This document shows, in pieces, positions 23,060-33,024 of a DNA stretch of 64,000 nt. A model generated the notes under the pieces. It ran no database searches. It saw only the letters and a list, made by a program, of their open reading frames with translations, and had not been told where the DNA came from. Every line of letters begins with the position of its first letter. Positions within the stretch are counted from its first letter, which is position 1. Where the stretch lies: positions 838,343 to 902,342 of the forward strand of contig JAJHZJ010000696.1 of the NCBI GenBank assembly GCA_023548195.1. The letters run 5' to 3'. Made by a program: the position numbers and the translations under genes. The stretch comes from Bettongia penicillata ogilbyi. Lineage: Eukaryota > Chordata > Mammalia > Diprotodontia > Potoroidae.

Positions 23060-23740
23060 GTAAGTTTCCCCTCATGAAGTATTCAAAGGCTGATCCCTTG
23101 TTTGGTAAGTTGTAGAGGGGGATCTTTTTTCTGGTGTGGGTTGGACCAGATCTGGGTCTCTGAGATGCCTCCTAGCTTGGAGATTCATTGTTTCTGTGAA
23201 TGCCAGCACCACCACCACAGGACAGGTCCTGCTCCTACCTCCTACTTTCCACAGGATCTCCCTGGTCCCTCCTACGGTTCTGAAGAGGATGAAGAATCAG
23301 ACTCCATGTATACTCTCAATATGTGACCTTCAGGTATAAAAGTGAATTTTCTCTGAAAATCTATCAGTAAGCTTCAGAAAAAAGGAAAAGTTATCTGCTC
23401 TTATCAAACAGAAACCACCCTCAGGCCAGAGCCAAGAAGCCTTTGGGTCTGATAATGTTGGTGAGTCTAGGTGAGTCTGAAGAAAGTACTGTTGGAGTTT
23501 TTAGCTAACTGAGTTTCTTCCTCCCCAGCCCCCACACGGGACTGTGGGTTTCATGAGAGCATAGTCTGGTCACTGTCCAAACTCTTACCTCTGCTGGTGT
23601 CCAACCAAGGCTCTGGCATTCAGTGTCTAATAAAGGTATGCTGAATGAAGGCATGGTTAGCATGGAGAAGAAAACTGCTAGCCATCTTCCAGTAACTGAA
23701 GGGCAGTCAACATGGCGGAAGGCTTGACTTGTAAGGCTTG
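23060..23740. other. Mostly non-repetitive stretch
   Basis: 23120-23190 resembles a MIR3 3' end ('ggttggaccagatctgggtc'). The frames at 23102-23326 and 23136-23339 overlap it and have no recognisable domain. Confidence 0.35.
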
Positions 23741-23965
23741 ACCCCAAAACTAGGGGGAATAGTTAAGCAAAGAAAGACTTTCTAACAAATAGAATTGTCC
23801 CAAAGTGAAATGGACTCCCCTTGAGGAGTGGTTAGCTCCTCTTCTTTGGAGGTTTTTAAGCAAAGCCCATGACAAGTATGTGTTAGAGAGGGTTTTTACT
23901 AGGTAGATGATACATCAGATCTTTGGAATCCCTCCCTTCCAAACTCTGAGATTTGGACATTGTAT
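23741..23965 (+). mobile_element. L3/CR1 LINE 3' end
   Basis: 'gactttctaacaaatagaat', 'aaagtgaaatggactcccct', 'ggaggtttttaagcaaagcc', 'aatccctcccttccaaactc' follow the CR1/L3 3' end in order. Confidence 0.65.
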
Positions 23966-24695
23966 GAATGGATGAAGGAATGACTGACTGACTGAATGAT
24001 TGATTAAATAAATGAAATACACTGAGGACTCCTCAGTGGGCACTCTAGGTTTTCATTGATTCCTGGCTCTAATATATCTAACTAGTGAGAATTGCCCAAA
24101 ACAACTTTTAAGAGGTTTTCTTCAAGTCTGAATTCTAGGAAGAGGAAAGCAGAGGCTTGCCTAATTGAATATAATTCTTGCTTTTAAATCCAAACCACTC
24201 CTTGAGCATTCTTTTTAGGTGAATAAAGATATGTCAAGGGGCTACTTTTGCTCCCCTTTGCATCTGCCAAAAGAATGTCTTGTATGGGTGCCAAGAAGCT
24301 GCTTGAACATGGAAGTTTTTTGAAATTGCATTTTACTAAGGAATTTGCAGCCCAGAAGCAAGGGAAGGACAATTTGCAAAGATTCTGGCTCAGAAATGGG
24401 TCACATGGGCTGAGAATTTAGCTACATAGTTATGGAAGTCAAGCAAGGAGCCACTGTTCATGGGTTGGGGTGGATGATGATGACTTTGGTGAAATTGTAA
24501 AAGGAAAGAGAACAAAGGTCTCTCCTTCAAAATACCTTTATTAGGAGTAGCATTAGTATTATTTGATGGGGGTGTCCAGGACTTGTGATTTCACTGATGG
24601 GCCAGGCAGAGGGGTGCCGTCATTATCACAACCACCATCGCCATCGTCTTAGGACCATCATCATCACTACCACCTACTCCATGTCAGGCACTGCA
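23966..24695. other. Mostly non-repetitive stretch
   Basis: No exon recognised. A short imperfect CAT/CAC run at 24625-24680 resembles the larger array at 31364. No gene seen. Confidence 0.35.
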
Positions 24696-24699
24696 CTGA

Positions 24700-24850
24700 G
24701 TTGGGCTAGATCTGGAGGGGGAGGCCTTAGGTTCAAATCTTAGCCATCCTTGTGTGATCCTAACTCAGTGGGCCTCAGTTTCCTCATGTGTAAAATGGCA
24801 AGGTTAAACCAGATGCTGCCTAATGTCTCTTGAACTGTAATTCTATCACC
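24700..24850 (+). repeat. MIR SINE
   Basis: 'taggttcaaatcttagccat', 'gcctcagtttcctcatgtgt', 'cttgaactgtaattctatc'. Confidence 0.65.
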
Positions 24851-24854
24851 TCAT

Positions 24855-25535
24855 AGAATTCCATTGGGGACATTTCCTCCACCAAAAGAGACTGCCACTT
24901 CATAGGTGACTTAGAGTCTCTGAGAGCTGCTTAAGATCCTGAGATGCTAAGGGATCTGCCTGTGGTTATTTAGCTAGCACACATCATCAAACCAGTTTTC
25001 TGCATATTATACATCCTGCCTGTCACATTTACCATTACAAAATTCATATTACAGAATTAATTTATTTAATGGAGCCTCTCCTATCTACTATTACACAATG
25101 AAAATGAGCATTAATTTGTTTAAGGGGACAAACATCCACCAGCCTTGTTTCTGGAAAAAGAGGCTGGTCTGAGGGTGCCCACGTGTCATGCTATGGTTAT
25201 AATTCTGTTCAGTTTAATTTGGCAATGCACCACAGTTGCTTCACAGGTTAGTTATCTGACTTTCCACTGCCTAGCAGAAGCAGATCAGGACAGATGCAGA
25301 TGCAGACTGCAAACCACTGGTCACCTGTCTTGACGACAGAGAGCTTTGACAGGGCATACTCCCCGCTCTCTTGGAGAATAAGGGCCGAGAACAAAGGCAC
25401 GGAGAACCACAACAGAAAGTGGAGGATCTATCTGGGACCTCCAAACGTTCTGTCCATTACAGCCCAGCCAAGACATGCTTCCCAGCTTGGGGGCTGGTCA
25501 TCAACCTTCCATTCTCCTATTGTGTTCTGTCAATC
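24855..25535. other. Mostly non-repetitive stretch
   Basis: No exon recognised. The frames at 25145-25333 and 25294-25638 run into the L2 piece downstream and have no recognisable domain. Confidence 0.35.
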
Positions 25536-25539
25536 AGAG

Positions 25540-25742
25540 CATCCTTCAAGGTTCTCCCACTCCCACCTTCTCCCAGAAGTTGTCAGCACTCTCTCCGTCC
25601 TCCAGTGGTCAGCTATCTATCTATTCAGACGTAACTGACTCCTTCCAATAGAAGGCAAGGTCTTGGAGGGAATGTTGTCTTTGCACCCCCTGTGCCTAAC
25701 ACGGTGCCTTGCACAAAGTCTGAACTTAACAGACTCTTGCCA
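25540..25742 (+). repeat. L2 3' end
   Basis: 'ggcaaggtcttggagggaat', 'ctgtgcctaacacggtgcct', 'cttgcacaaagtctgaactt' match a diverged L2 tail. The upstream part is weaker. Confidence 0.5.
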
Positions 25743-25769
25743 GATCAGACTCTCAGTTCTAGAGGCTAG

Positions 25770-25915
25770 ACTAGAAGAGTCTAGAATAATCACGCCATTG
25801 TCGAGATGAAGAAACGTCAGGTAAAACGGGCATGAGCATAGTCACACAGCAAGCTTGCGATGATAAATCAACATTTATTAAGCCCCTACTGTATGCCAGG
25901 CACTATGCTAAGGGA
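25770..25915 (-). repeat. MIR then L2 tail, antisense
   Basis: Antisense MIR remnant ending 'atagtcacacagcaagct', then the L2/L3 tail 'caacatttattaagccccta', 'gccaggcactatgctaag'. Confidence 0.5.
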
Positions 25916-26074
25916 GGTTTCAATGATTCACCCAAGGATGCAGGTATTCCAGGACACACATTTGTGTTTTGGCCAGTGAAGACAGGAGACAGCGAGGAGG
26001 GAGGAAAGAAACGGCCTGTGAGGATGGAGAGATGTGCATCCCACTGGTCCACAGTGGTCCTAGACAAGGGCTTG

Positions 26075-26225
26075 TGTCTTGCGTCATGAACCCCTTGAGT
26101 GGTCTAGGGAAGCTACAAACCCCTTCTCGGAGCAATCTTCAAATGCATAAAATAAAATCCATAAGGATTATTCAGGAAAACAATGATACAGAAAGAAAAT
26201 CATAACAAATATCAATAATTCCAAG
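26075..26225 (-). repeat. Unnamed dispersed repeat A
   Basis: Opposite orientation to the copies at 3301 and 48800. Contains 'catgaaccccttgag', 'aaaccccttctcggag' and 'aaatgcataaaataaaatcc'. Confidence 0.45.
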
Positions 26226-26289
26226 TTCATAGGCCTTCTGAAATCTACCCCCAGAGGCCAGAGGAACAAGGCTCTGAAAGACCTTGATT

Positions 26290-26460
26290 AGGGAGCCAGA
26301 TTGAGAACTGGAAGGAAAGGCCATACTCTCACTTTACATCTGAGGACCTGAGGCCCAGAGAGGTCAATGGCCTTGCCCAATGTCATTCAGCTAGTAAGCA
26401 GCAGAGTCAGAATTTGAACTGAGGTTCTCCAGCCCTTCACTCTTTCTTTCCACTGGGCCA
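26290..26460 (-). repeat. MIR SINE, antisense
   Basis: 'ggacctgaggcccagagagg', 'attcagctagtaagcagcag', 'aatttgaactgaggttctcc'. Confidence 0.7.
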
Positions 26461-26580
26461 GGACCTGGATTTGAATCTTGGATTGGCCATGTACTTCCTG
26501 TGAGACTTTGGATGCCAGAAGTCAGCTCCATCAGGCTTGTAAAAGGAAGGAATTAGATGACAGACCCTTTTCTGCTTTTG
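26461..26580 (+). repeat. MIR fragment
   Basis: 'ggatttgaatcttggattgg', 'cctgtgagactttggatg' and a weak 3' part. Opposite orientation to the MIR it abuts. Confidence 0.4.
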
Positions 26581-26599
26581 AGCTCTGAACCTCAGATTT

Positions 26600-27125
26600 T
26601 AACACTATGGAGGCCTTGCCTGGACTCAGATACCAGAGCCAGGGACCACCTGTGTGAGCGCTGGCTAAATTCTATTTGGGCTAACAACGAGGTGGGGAAA
26701 CAGCACAGAAGAACCCAGGAAGACTAGCCTGCCACTCCAGAGCTCTGGAGGAATTTCCATCACTGGTGCCCATGAAACAGTATCCAGCATCATTCCCCAT
26801 CCCAGTTAACATTCCCCAGGAACAAGCAACTGGCACCAAGCCAGCCCCAGCAGGCAGGTATGACAGTCCAAGATGTTCCTGAGGATGCTACTCCTTGATA
26901 TAAACACCTCAAGGACAAGAGATTTCAGATAATCAGAACTGCAATCTCCATGCTGCCAGCTTCAGCCTGGCAGCATCTGCTCACTCAATGTTATCTATTG
27001 CACAAAAGGGAACAGGGAGGGGGGTTGGTGTGTTGAAGTCCCATATGCTACAGGTTGGGGGAATCAACTCAGAGATGGAAAGGATACAGCCTTAGGTTAT
27101 GTACTGATGTCCCTGGAAACAACAA
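26600..27125. other. Non-repetitive stretch, nothing recognised
   Basis: No exon, RNA gene or repeat recognised before the 5S-like insertion. Confidence 0.4.
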
Positions 27126-27131
27126 GGGGGC

Positions 27132-27200
27132 ACCACCTTGATCTCAGAGACTAAGCAGGGTCAGGTACCATTAGTACTTGGATGGGAGACTGCCTAGACC
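27132..27200 (+). pseudogene. 5S rRNA-like fragment (retropseudogene)
   Basis: Matches 5S rRNA from the 'accacc' near residue 15 and again from about residue 38 to 95. The stretch between is missing. Clear blocks are 'ctaagcagggtc' and 'ttagtacttggatgggagac', which cover the internal polymerase III control region (A box, intermediate element, C box). The 3' third of 5S is absent. It runs directly toward an L1-type 3' tail. The alternative is the 5S-derived head of a SINE3/AmnSINE-type element, but no tRNA-like second part follows. Not a functional rRNA gene. Confidence 0.85.
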
Positions 27201-27350
27201 AGGGAGAAGTTCCCAGATTTTCTTGAAAATTTTTTTTCACATGTAAAAAGGGGCATCATACTGCATGCCTTCACAATGAATGGGAGAAGAGGTGGAGGGA
27301 GGGAGAGAATTTGGAGCTGAAAATGAGCATTAAAAAAAAAAACATTTTGG
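27201..27350 (+). mobile_element. L1 3' tail joined to the 5S fragment
   Basis: From about 27225 the sequence follows a marsupial L1 3' end: T-run and 'cacatgtaaaa', 'atgccttcacaatgaatggg', 'ggtggagggagggagagaat', 'ttggagctgaaaatgagcat', then an A-run at 27331-27341. Its 5' side is the 5S fragment rather than more L1. Confidence 0.65.
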
Positions 27351-27506
27351 CTGCATAAACAATTTTTTTTCTTAAATTTCATTTCATTTCATTTTCAGTT
27401 CTGAATTTTCCCCTTTCCCCCACCCACTGGTAATGCCAGAAAAACAAAACCCATTACAAATATGTGTAGCTATATATAAAAAATTTTCACAATGACCATG
27501 TCTATG

Positions 27507-27687
27507 AGAGAGAGAGAGAGAGAGAGAGAATGTGAGAGCAGAAGAAAGAGAAAGAAGGAAGGAAAAGAAGGGAAGGAGGGAAAGAAAAAGGAAAAATGGA
27601 AAGAAGGAAGGAAGGAAGGAAGGAAGGAAGGAAGGAAGGAAGGAAGGAAGGAAGGAAGGAAGGAAGGAAGGAAGGAAGGAAGGAAGA
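27507..27687. repeat. GA and AAGG microsatellite inside the L1 3' UTR
   Basis: (GA)n at 27507-27528, A/G-rich linker, then about 88 bp of (AAGG)n at 27600-27687. The Lys/Glu/Gly and Pro/Ser/Phe/Leu frames it creates are not genes. Confidence 0.97.
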
Positions 27688-28569
27688 GGTTTAACACTGC
27701 ACTCTGAGTCTATTAGTTCTCTATCCAGACATGAAAAGCATTTTTCATCACGAATCATCTGGAATGTGGTTGGTCACTGGGCTGATCGAATTTATTAAGC
27801 CTTTCAAAGTTGATTATCTTTAAATATTGTTATTGTATAAATTCTCCTGTCTCTGCTCAGTTCACTTTACATCAGTTCATAAACGTCTCCCTGCTCATCA
27901 TGTCTTACAGCACAATAATATTCCATCACAACGACATACCACAGCTTGTTCGGCCATTCCCCAAATGATAGATGTTTTCTTCAGTTTTCAATTCTTTGCC
28001 ATTATGAAAAGAGCTGCTATAAAAATTCTTATGCATGCAGTTAATTTTCCTTTTTCTTTGATCTCTTTGAGATGTAAACCTGGCAGCAGTGTATGTGTGT
28101 GTGTGTGTGTGTTGGCAGTATTGTTGGAGTCAAAGGATACATATAGTATTTGGACAGCTCCAAATTACTGTCCAGAATGGTTGGCTCAGTTCACACTTCC
28201 ACCACCCACTTTTCCACATTTGCTCCAGTATCTGTCGTTTTCCTTTTTTATCCTGTTAGCCACTGTGATAGGTGTGAGATGGTATGTCAGAGTTATACTA
28301 ATTTGCATTGTGCTAATTATTACTGGTTTAGAGCATTTTTTTTGGATAGTTTGGATTTCTTCCTCTGAAAACTGCCTGTTCATGGCCTTTAACCATTTAT
28401 CAATTGGAGAATGGATCTTATTTTTATGAATTCTAAGTTTCCTGCATATCTTAGAAATGAGATCTTTATCAGAGAAATTGTTTGCAGAGATTCCCTCCCC
28501 ACCCCAGTGTCTTGCTTCTCTTTTAATTTTAAGTGCACTGGTTAAAGTACATGTATAAAAACTTAATCA

Positions 28570-28835
28570 GGCAGGCAGGTAGGTAAGAGTGGGAGGTAGC
28601 AGAAATAAAGAGTGCTGGGTTTACAGGTAGGATGGTCTGAGTTCAAATGTAGCCTCAGACACTTACTAGCCATGCAAACTTGGGCAAATCATTTCACCTG
28701 CCTGCCTTGGTTTCAACTATAAAAATGGGGATAATCATATCAACTATGTCCCAGAATTGTTGCGAAGACCAAATGAAGCACTTAGCACGATGCCTAGTAC
28801 GTAGTAGACATCACCTTCCCCTAATCAAAACTCTG
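28570..28835 (+). repeat. MIR-class SINE inserted in L1
   Basis: 'gagttcaaatgtagcctcag', 'acacttactagccatgcaaa', 'aatgaagcacttagcacgat', 'cctagtacgtagtagacatc'. L1 ORF2 sequence resumes on both sides. The 5' edge is approximate. Confidence 0.75.
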
Positions 28836-29169
28836 TATTTGACCTGTGACACACTCTACCTCTTCTGTGGTCATGAACTCTCCCCTTATCCACAGACCTG
28901 ATGCGCAATTCTTCCATGCCCTCCCCCTGCCATCTGCTATGAAATCACCTTTCATGTCTAAATCATGCACCCATTCTGAGCTTCTCCTGGCATACACATG
29001 TCGATGTAAGGCTACTTTCTGCCCCAAAAGTTTTGCCGCACAGTGCATTCTTGCCCGAGTCACCAGGATCTTTGGGCTGACCAAACACTAGGCTACTGTG
29101 TTCATTTGCTGCCTAATCCGTTCCATCACTCCATATCTCTATTTCTTATTCAGTAGTAAACTAGTTCCC

Positions 29170-29345
29170 ATATTTTCTCGGTTCGTGGCACCCTTGGTAC
29201 TTTGGTGATTTTTGCAAGGCACCCCAGGCCAAAAGAGATACCTAACAATTTTATTTATTAAGTAGGTTAGGGAGAAAATATAAATAACTTGTAGTACCCT
29301 GAGGGTGTGATTTTGGGGACCACACACTCAGGAACAACAGGTACT
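29170..29345. repeat. Possible DNA-transposon fragment
   Basis: 'cggttcgtggcacccttggt' and 'gcaaggcaccccaggccaa' resemble a hAT-type non-autonomous repeat I recall only vaguely. Confidence 0.25.
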
Positions 29346-29354
29346 TTAGGTTTA

Positions 29355-29500
29355 GACAGGCAGTCTGGCTCTGGAGTCAGAAAATCTGGGTTCAAATTTT
29401 ACCTCTGATCTCTACTACCTACTACTTGACCTTGAACAAGTTATTTATTTTCCCAGGTCTCAGTCTCCTCATCCTTAAAGAAGGCCTCTATCATTAGGAT
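29355..29500 (+). repeat. MIR SINE
   Basis: 'ctctggagtcagaaaatctg', 'ggttcaaattttacctctga', 'ccttgaacaagttattta', 'ctcagtctcctcatccttaa'. Confidence 0.65.
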
Positions 29501-29519
29501 GTTTCACTGATACCTGGTC

Positions 29520-30620
29520 TTTGGGGTCAGTATCTATTCTTCTTTGGCTGTGCTGTCACTAAAAACAATTAACATCAACTCATAGAAGCCTCCAACCAAT
29601 GGCACCATAATACCTTCAATAAGAAAGTCTAACTAATATATTTCATTTTCCATTTCTCCTACTCTTCTCCACACATGGCCCATTGGAATGGGTCCCAGCT
29701 GTGACTTGGATGCACACATGAATCTCTCATTGTTGTTTTCCCAAAAGTTCTTGTGACAGTTTCTAAAACAGACCAGGGCAACTCCACAGAAGAGGAATGA
29801 ATCAAAGAAGGAATAAATAAATAAGTCACAGAACAAAATGACATTTGATATGAATAATTCTGAAAGCAAAAAAACCCTAAATGAAAGAAAACAAAGTTGT
29901 TCACCCAAAGAGAGTTCTTGTTTTCTCTTGGAATGAATGAAGCTCTAACTACATATCAATGATTTCATGCTTTCCCATCAGCAAAGAACCAAAATTCAGT
30001 GAAAGACAATGGCCAAGGGGAGCAGGGAAAGGGAGGGGAGAGTGTTGGAAGATGTATCGAGTGTGTCCTTCAAGTCCCCTGGGTAGCTGGCCCTCAGTGA
30101 CAACATCTCTACCCACATGGTGATACCTTTCCTTCTGGGATGTTTTTTCTCCATGGAGAAATTTTAAAGAGGCTACTGGGATATAGGTTTAGAGTTGGAC
30201 TATGACGCAAAGCAGATGGGGCAAAAATCAAATGAGAACCTTAAGACAGTTGAAACAACATCCTCTCCCCACAAACTTGTAAGGTTCAAACTTGACCCTT
30301 CCCCAGACCTTACAGAAAGGTACCCCTTCTGTAAATCCCCAAGGACAGAAAAGATTTTTGTAAATCACAGGCTCCACACCACATTTCTAAAGACAGACAA
30401 GATGCCAGCAGCTTAAGTTCATGCAGCTACATCCATGTAACGGACAAAAAAAACTGATTTGCATACTATTTCTAATGTATAAAGACTTTATCAGAGCAGG
30501 TTGGGTTTTCTGCTGACTGATCATTTTATTCTGGTGGCAGAAGGTGAAACTAAGGCTAAAGTGATCTAAACAATATTGTTGGGGATGATCATGGGCCCAT
30601 GACAAGGTGAGAGGAGCCTT
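29520..30620. other. Repeat-poor stretch, nothing recognised
   Basis: About 1.1 kb without a recognisable exon, RNA gene or repeat. Short frames at 29633-29908 and 30195-30416 have no recognisable domain. Confidence 0.4.
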
Positions 30621-30624
30621 GTTT

Positions 30625-30695
30625 TGTCCTAGTGTAGTATTTATACACAGTAAGTGTCTGATGCTGAAACTGAACTCAGGTTTTCTAGCCTGCAA
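30625..30695 (-). repeat. MIR fragment, antisense
   Basis: 'cacagtaagtgtctgatgct', 'gaactcaggttttctagcct'. Confidence 0.5.
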
Positions 30696-30814
30696 GCCCA
30701 TAATAATATCTACCTCATCAATGACATTTTAGACTAAATAAGCTATGTACCAAAGAAAAACTAACAAACTGATGAAGGACGTTCAGCACCAAAAGACATT
30801 TTGCCTCTAAACTA

Positions 30815-30875
30815 ACAAGTCAGCAAGTATTTATTAAGTGCCTACTGTGTGCCAGACATTGTGTTACACCTCCAA
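30815..30875 (-). repeat. L2/L3 tail, antisense
   Basis: 'gtatttattaagtgcctact', 'gtgtgccagacattgtgtta'. Confidence 0.6.
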
Positions 30876-31034
30876 ATTAAGACTGGCCCTTGGCTGGGCT
30901 TTCATTCTGCTTTGTATTTCTATATGCTGAAAGTGGGAAATGCCCACAGATATCAGGAAGAGTGTTGTCTCTTCTCCCCATGTTTATGGAACAGAAAGGA
31001 GAAATTGCCAAATGGCCACAACCCCACCAGGGTA

Positions 31035-31150
31035 AAGCAATTGACAGGTTTTTATTAAGTGGGTGCTACCACCCCAAGACACTGAAGGTACAAAGATTAA
31101 AAACAAAGTGGTCCCTGCCCTCCAAGAGGTTTCCAGTCTATGGACAAAGA
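31035..31150 (-). repeat. L2/L3 tail, antisense
   Basis: 'tttttattaagtgggtgcta', 'ggtccctgccctccaagagg', 'tttccagtctatgga'. Confidence 0.55.
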
Positions 31151-31363
31151 TAAAGAAATTACATTACATAAAAAATAAATTTCCACTCTTTTTTTCTGGG
31201 GGATGGAGCAACATTAACTAGAGGAAAGAGGAAAGGCATCGGTAGGACATGGTAACTGGGCTGAATGAACTTGGAAGAACAAGGGATTGGAAGGTGTGGA
31301 GTCAGGGAGGGAAGCCACAGCAGCCAAAAGCAGCCTTGGACTTGGAGCTGGTGAGTTTCAGAT

Positions 31364-31690
31364 ATCATCATCGTCATCATCACCACCACCACCATCATCA
31401 CCACCACCATCATCACCGCAACCATCATCATTATCATCACTACCACCATCATCATCGCCACCATCATCATCACCACCACCATCATCATCGCCACTGTCAT
31501 CATCACCGCCACCATCATCATCACCATCATCACCATCACCACCACCACCATCATCATGACCACCACCACCATCATCACCACTGTCGTTATCATCATCATC
31601 ATCGTCACCACCAGTACCACCATCATCATCACTGCCACCATCATCATCATCCTCATCACCACCACCACTGTCATAATCATCACCATCTAC
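31364..31690. repeat. CAT/CAC trinucleotide array, ~330 bp
   Basis: Near-continuous mix of ATC/ACC (CAT, CAC, with CGC, TGT, TAC variants) units. Every frame is open for a long way: poly-His or poly-Ser/Pro on plus, poly-Asp/Gly or Met/Val on minus. These frames are by-products of the repeat. Confidence 0.98.
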
Positions 31691-31737
31691 ATTTCTCAAC
31701 ACTATGAAAGTTTAGAGAATATATTTCCTCTGAAAAT

Positions 31738-31895
31738 TACCCTGTATTTATTCTGCACATAAATTCCTCAACTTTATCAATGTCTGTGTTTCCTCCCAGA
31801 AGAATGTAAACACTGAAGGTGGGCCAAGGCACATTCTGAATTTCCAGTACTGAGTACACAGTAAAAGATGCTTTTCAAAGGAATAAATGAACAGA
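31738..31895 (+). repeat. L2 3' end
   Basis: 'taccctgtatttattctgca', 'cccagaagaatgtaaacact', 'tactgagtacacagtaaaag', ending near 'aggaataaatg'. Confidence 0.5.
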
Positions 31896-32033
31896 TCAGG
31901 CATCATTAAGGAAATTGTCAAAGTCAACACCATGAGAGGTGACCCCAGGGGGTGGCACCTTTTGCTCCCTTCAGTAAATAACATTACTTCTCTGCTAACC
32001 ATGCATTTAAGCCTTAGGTGAGAACAGATATTA

Positions 32034-32225
32034 GCATAATAGATTTAGAGTTGGAGGGCATATTGGAAGTCACCTAATCCAATCCATTTTTACAGATGAG
32101 AAAACTGAGGACCCTAGAGGCGCACTGACTTGTCAAAGATCTTATAGATAGTTAGCAAGAGGGTCAGAACTTGAACCTAGAACTTCTGATTCCAAATTCA
32201 GTATTGTGTCTGCCTCAGCCTCATT
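32034..32225 (-). repeat. MIR SINE, antisense
   Basis: 'tagatttagagttggagggc', 'acagatgagaaaactgagga', 'gttagcaagagggtcagaac'. Confidence 0.7.
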
Positions 32226-32424
32226 CTGGTTTGGAGGGCTGCTGAAGTCCTGTCAAGGATGGGGGTAGAAAGGATTCTTCTGGCTTCAGAACTGCTCCTT
32301 CCTCTTCCACCTTATACAGTACATGATTTCTCTGCTGTGGATCTCTGAATGCACGCATGCAGATGACAATATTTCTGCGACTTGAAAGATTGCTCTTGGA
32401 AGCAACATGCAGCAAAGCTTTAAT

Positions 32425-32655
32425 CTTCTTCAGCTCAGGAGCCTCTCAGATGGGAGTGGGCATCCACATAGATGATTTAACATCACTATGGAGAATCCCC
32501 AGAAGCAGTGGGGTGGGGAGGTGGGCAACGAGCTGCCTAAGGTGTCTAAGGAACCAGCCCAGGTCTGAAATGGAGCAGGTCAAAGCTCCCCTGCCGATCA
32601 GCAGTGGGATCAAGCCCAGAGATGACCTTTGCACTTCTAGGCTGGCCTAGATGGG
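32425..32655 (+). pseudogene. 7SL (SRP) RNA pseudogene, 3' two thirds
   Basis: Follows 7SL RNA in order: a weak 5' part ('cagctcaggagcctctcaga'), 'catcactatgga' and 'agaagcagtgggg' (S-domain stem), 'tgcctaaggtgtctaaggaa' then 'ccagcccaggtctgaaatgg', 'gagcaggtcaaagctcccct', 'gatcagcagtgggatcaagc', and a degraded 'ctttgcacttctaggctgg'. The gene normally makes the SRP scaffold RNA of about 300 nt. Here the 5' Alu-domain start with its promoter is missing or unrecognisable and many changes are present, so it is a dead retrocopy. Confidence 0.85.
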
Positions 32656-32659
32656 GAAA

Positions 32660-33020
32660 TCCAGTGTTTTTGTTTTTTTTAAATAAAGAAATAATTTTTA
32701 AAAAGAAAACCACTACATCCTCCTCATGTAGTCAGTGTGGTAATGATTTTTCAAATGCAGCTTGGCTGGTTCCCCAATAAGACAGGTCTGCCATCTTTGG
32801 CCAGGCCTGGCAGGAACACTGAGAGCAACCTTCAAAAACCCAGGGTAAGCTCCATTTAACAAGGATCCATGGGAGGAGGATGAAGGTGGCAGGGATGGCT
32901 TCTCAACAGAGTAATTAAAGAAAGCCCTTCATGGGAGACTTCTGTCTCTACGTAATGGGCCTTTTTGCAGCCCACCCCACTCCAGATGTTTCATCCCCCT
33001 TTTCTGGGACCGTCATGGAT
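32660..33020. other. Non-repetitive stretch, nothing recognised
   Basis: Begins with T- and A-rich sequence at 32665-32705, which could be the tail of the 7SL retrocopy or of another insertion. No gene seen. Confidence 0.35.
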
Positions 33021-33024
33021 TTTT

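Larger units (their letters stand above)
27366..29168 (-). mobile_element. L1 LINE 3' half (ORF2 C-terminal region and 3' UTR)
   Basis: L1 in minus orientation. 27366-27830 is the 3' UTR, 27830-28545 and 28836-29168 are ORF2. On the minus strand the frame at 28383-28186 reads 'MNRQFSEEEIQTIQKKCSK' and then 'YHLTPITVANRIKKENDR', which aligns with the C-terminal region of mammalian L1 ORF2p. The ORF2 protein is the L1 endonuclease and reverse transcriptase. Here only the C-terminal part remains, with stops. The copy is interrupted by a polypurine microsatellite (27507-27687) and by a SINE (28570-28835). 5' truncated near 29168. Confidence 0.85.

Noticed and set aside
27132..27200. Functional 5S rRNA gene
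   Set aside because: The 5' start is missing, there is an internal deletion, and the 3' third is replaced by other sequence.
27827..28429. 200-residue plus-strand reading frame
   Set aside because: It is the antisense of L1 ORF2 C-terminus. The minus strand shows the L1 protein match.
31249..31707. Poly-His, poly-Asp/Gly and Met/Val frames of 114-175 residues
   Set aside because: Produced by the CAT/CAC array.
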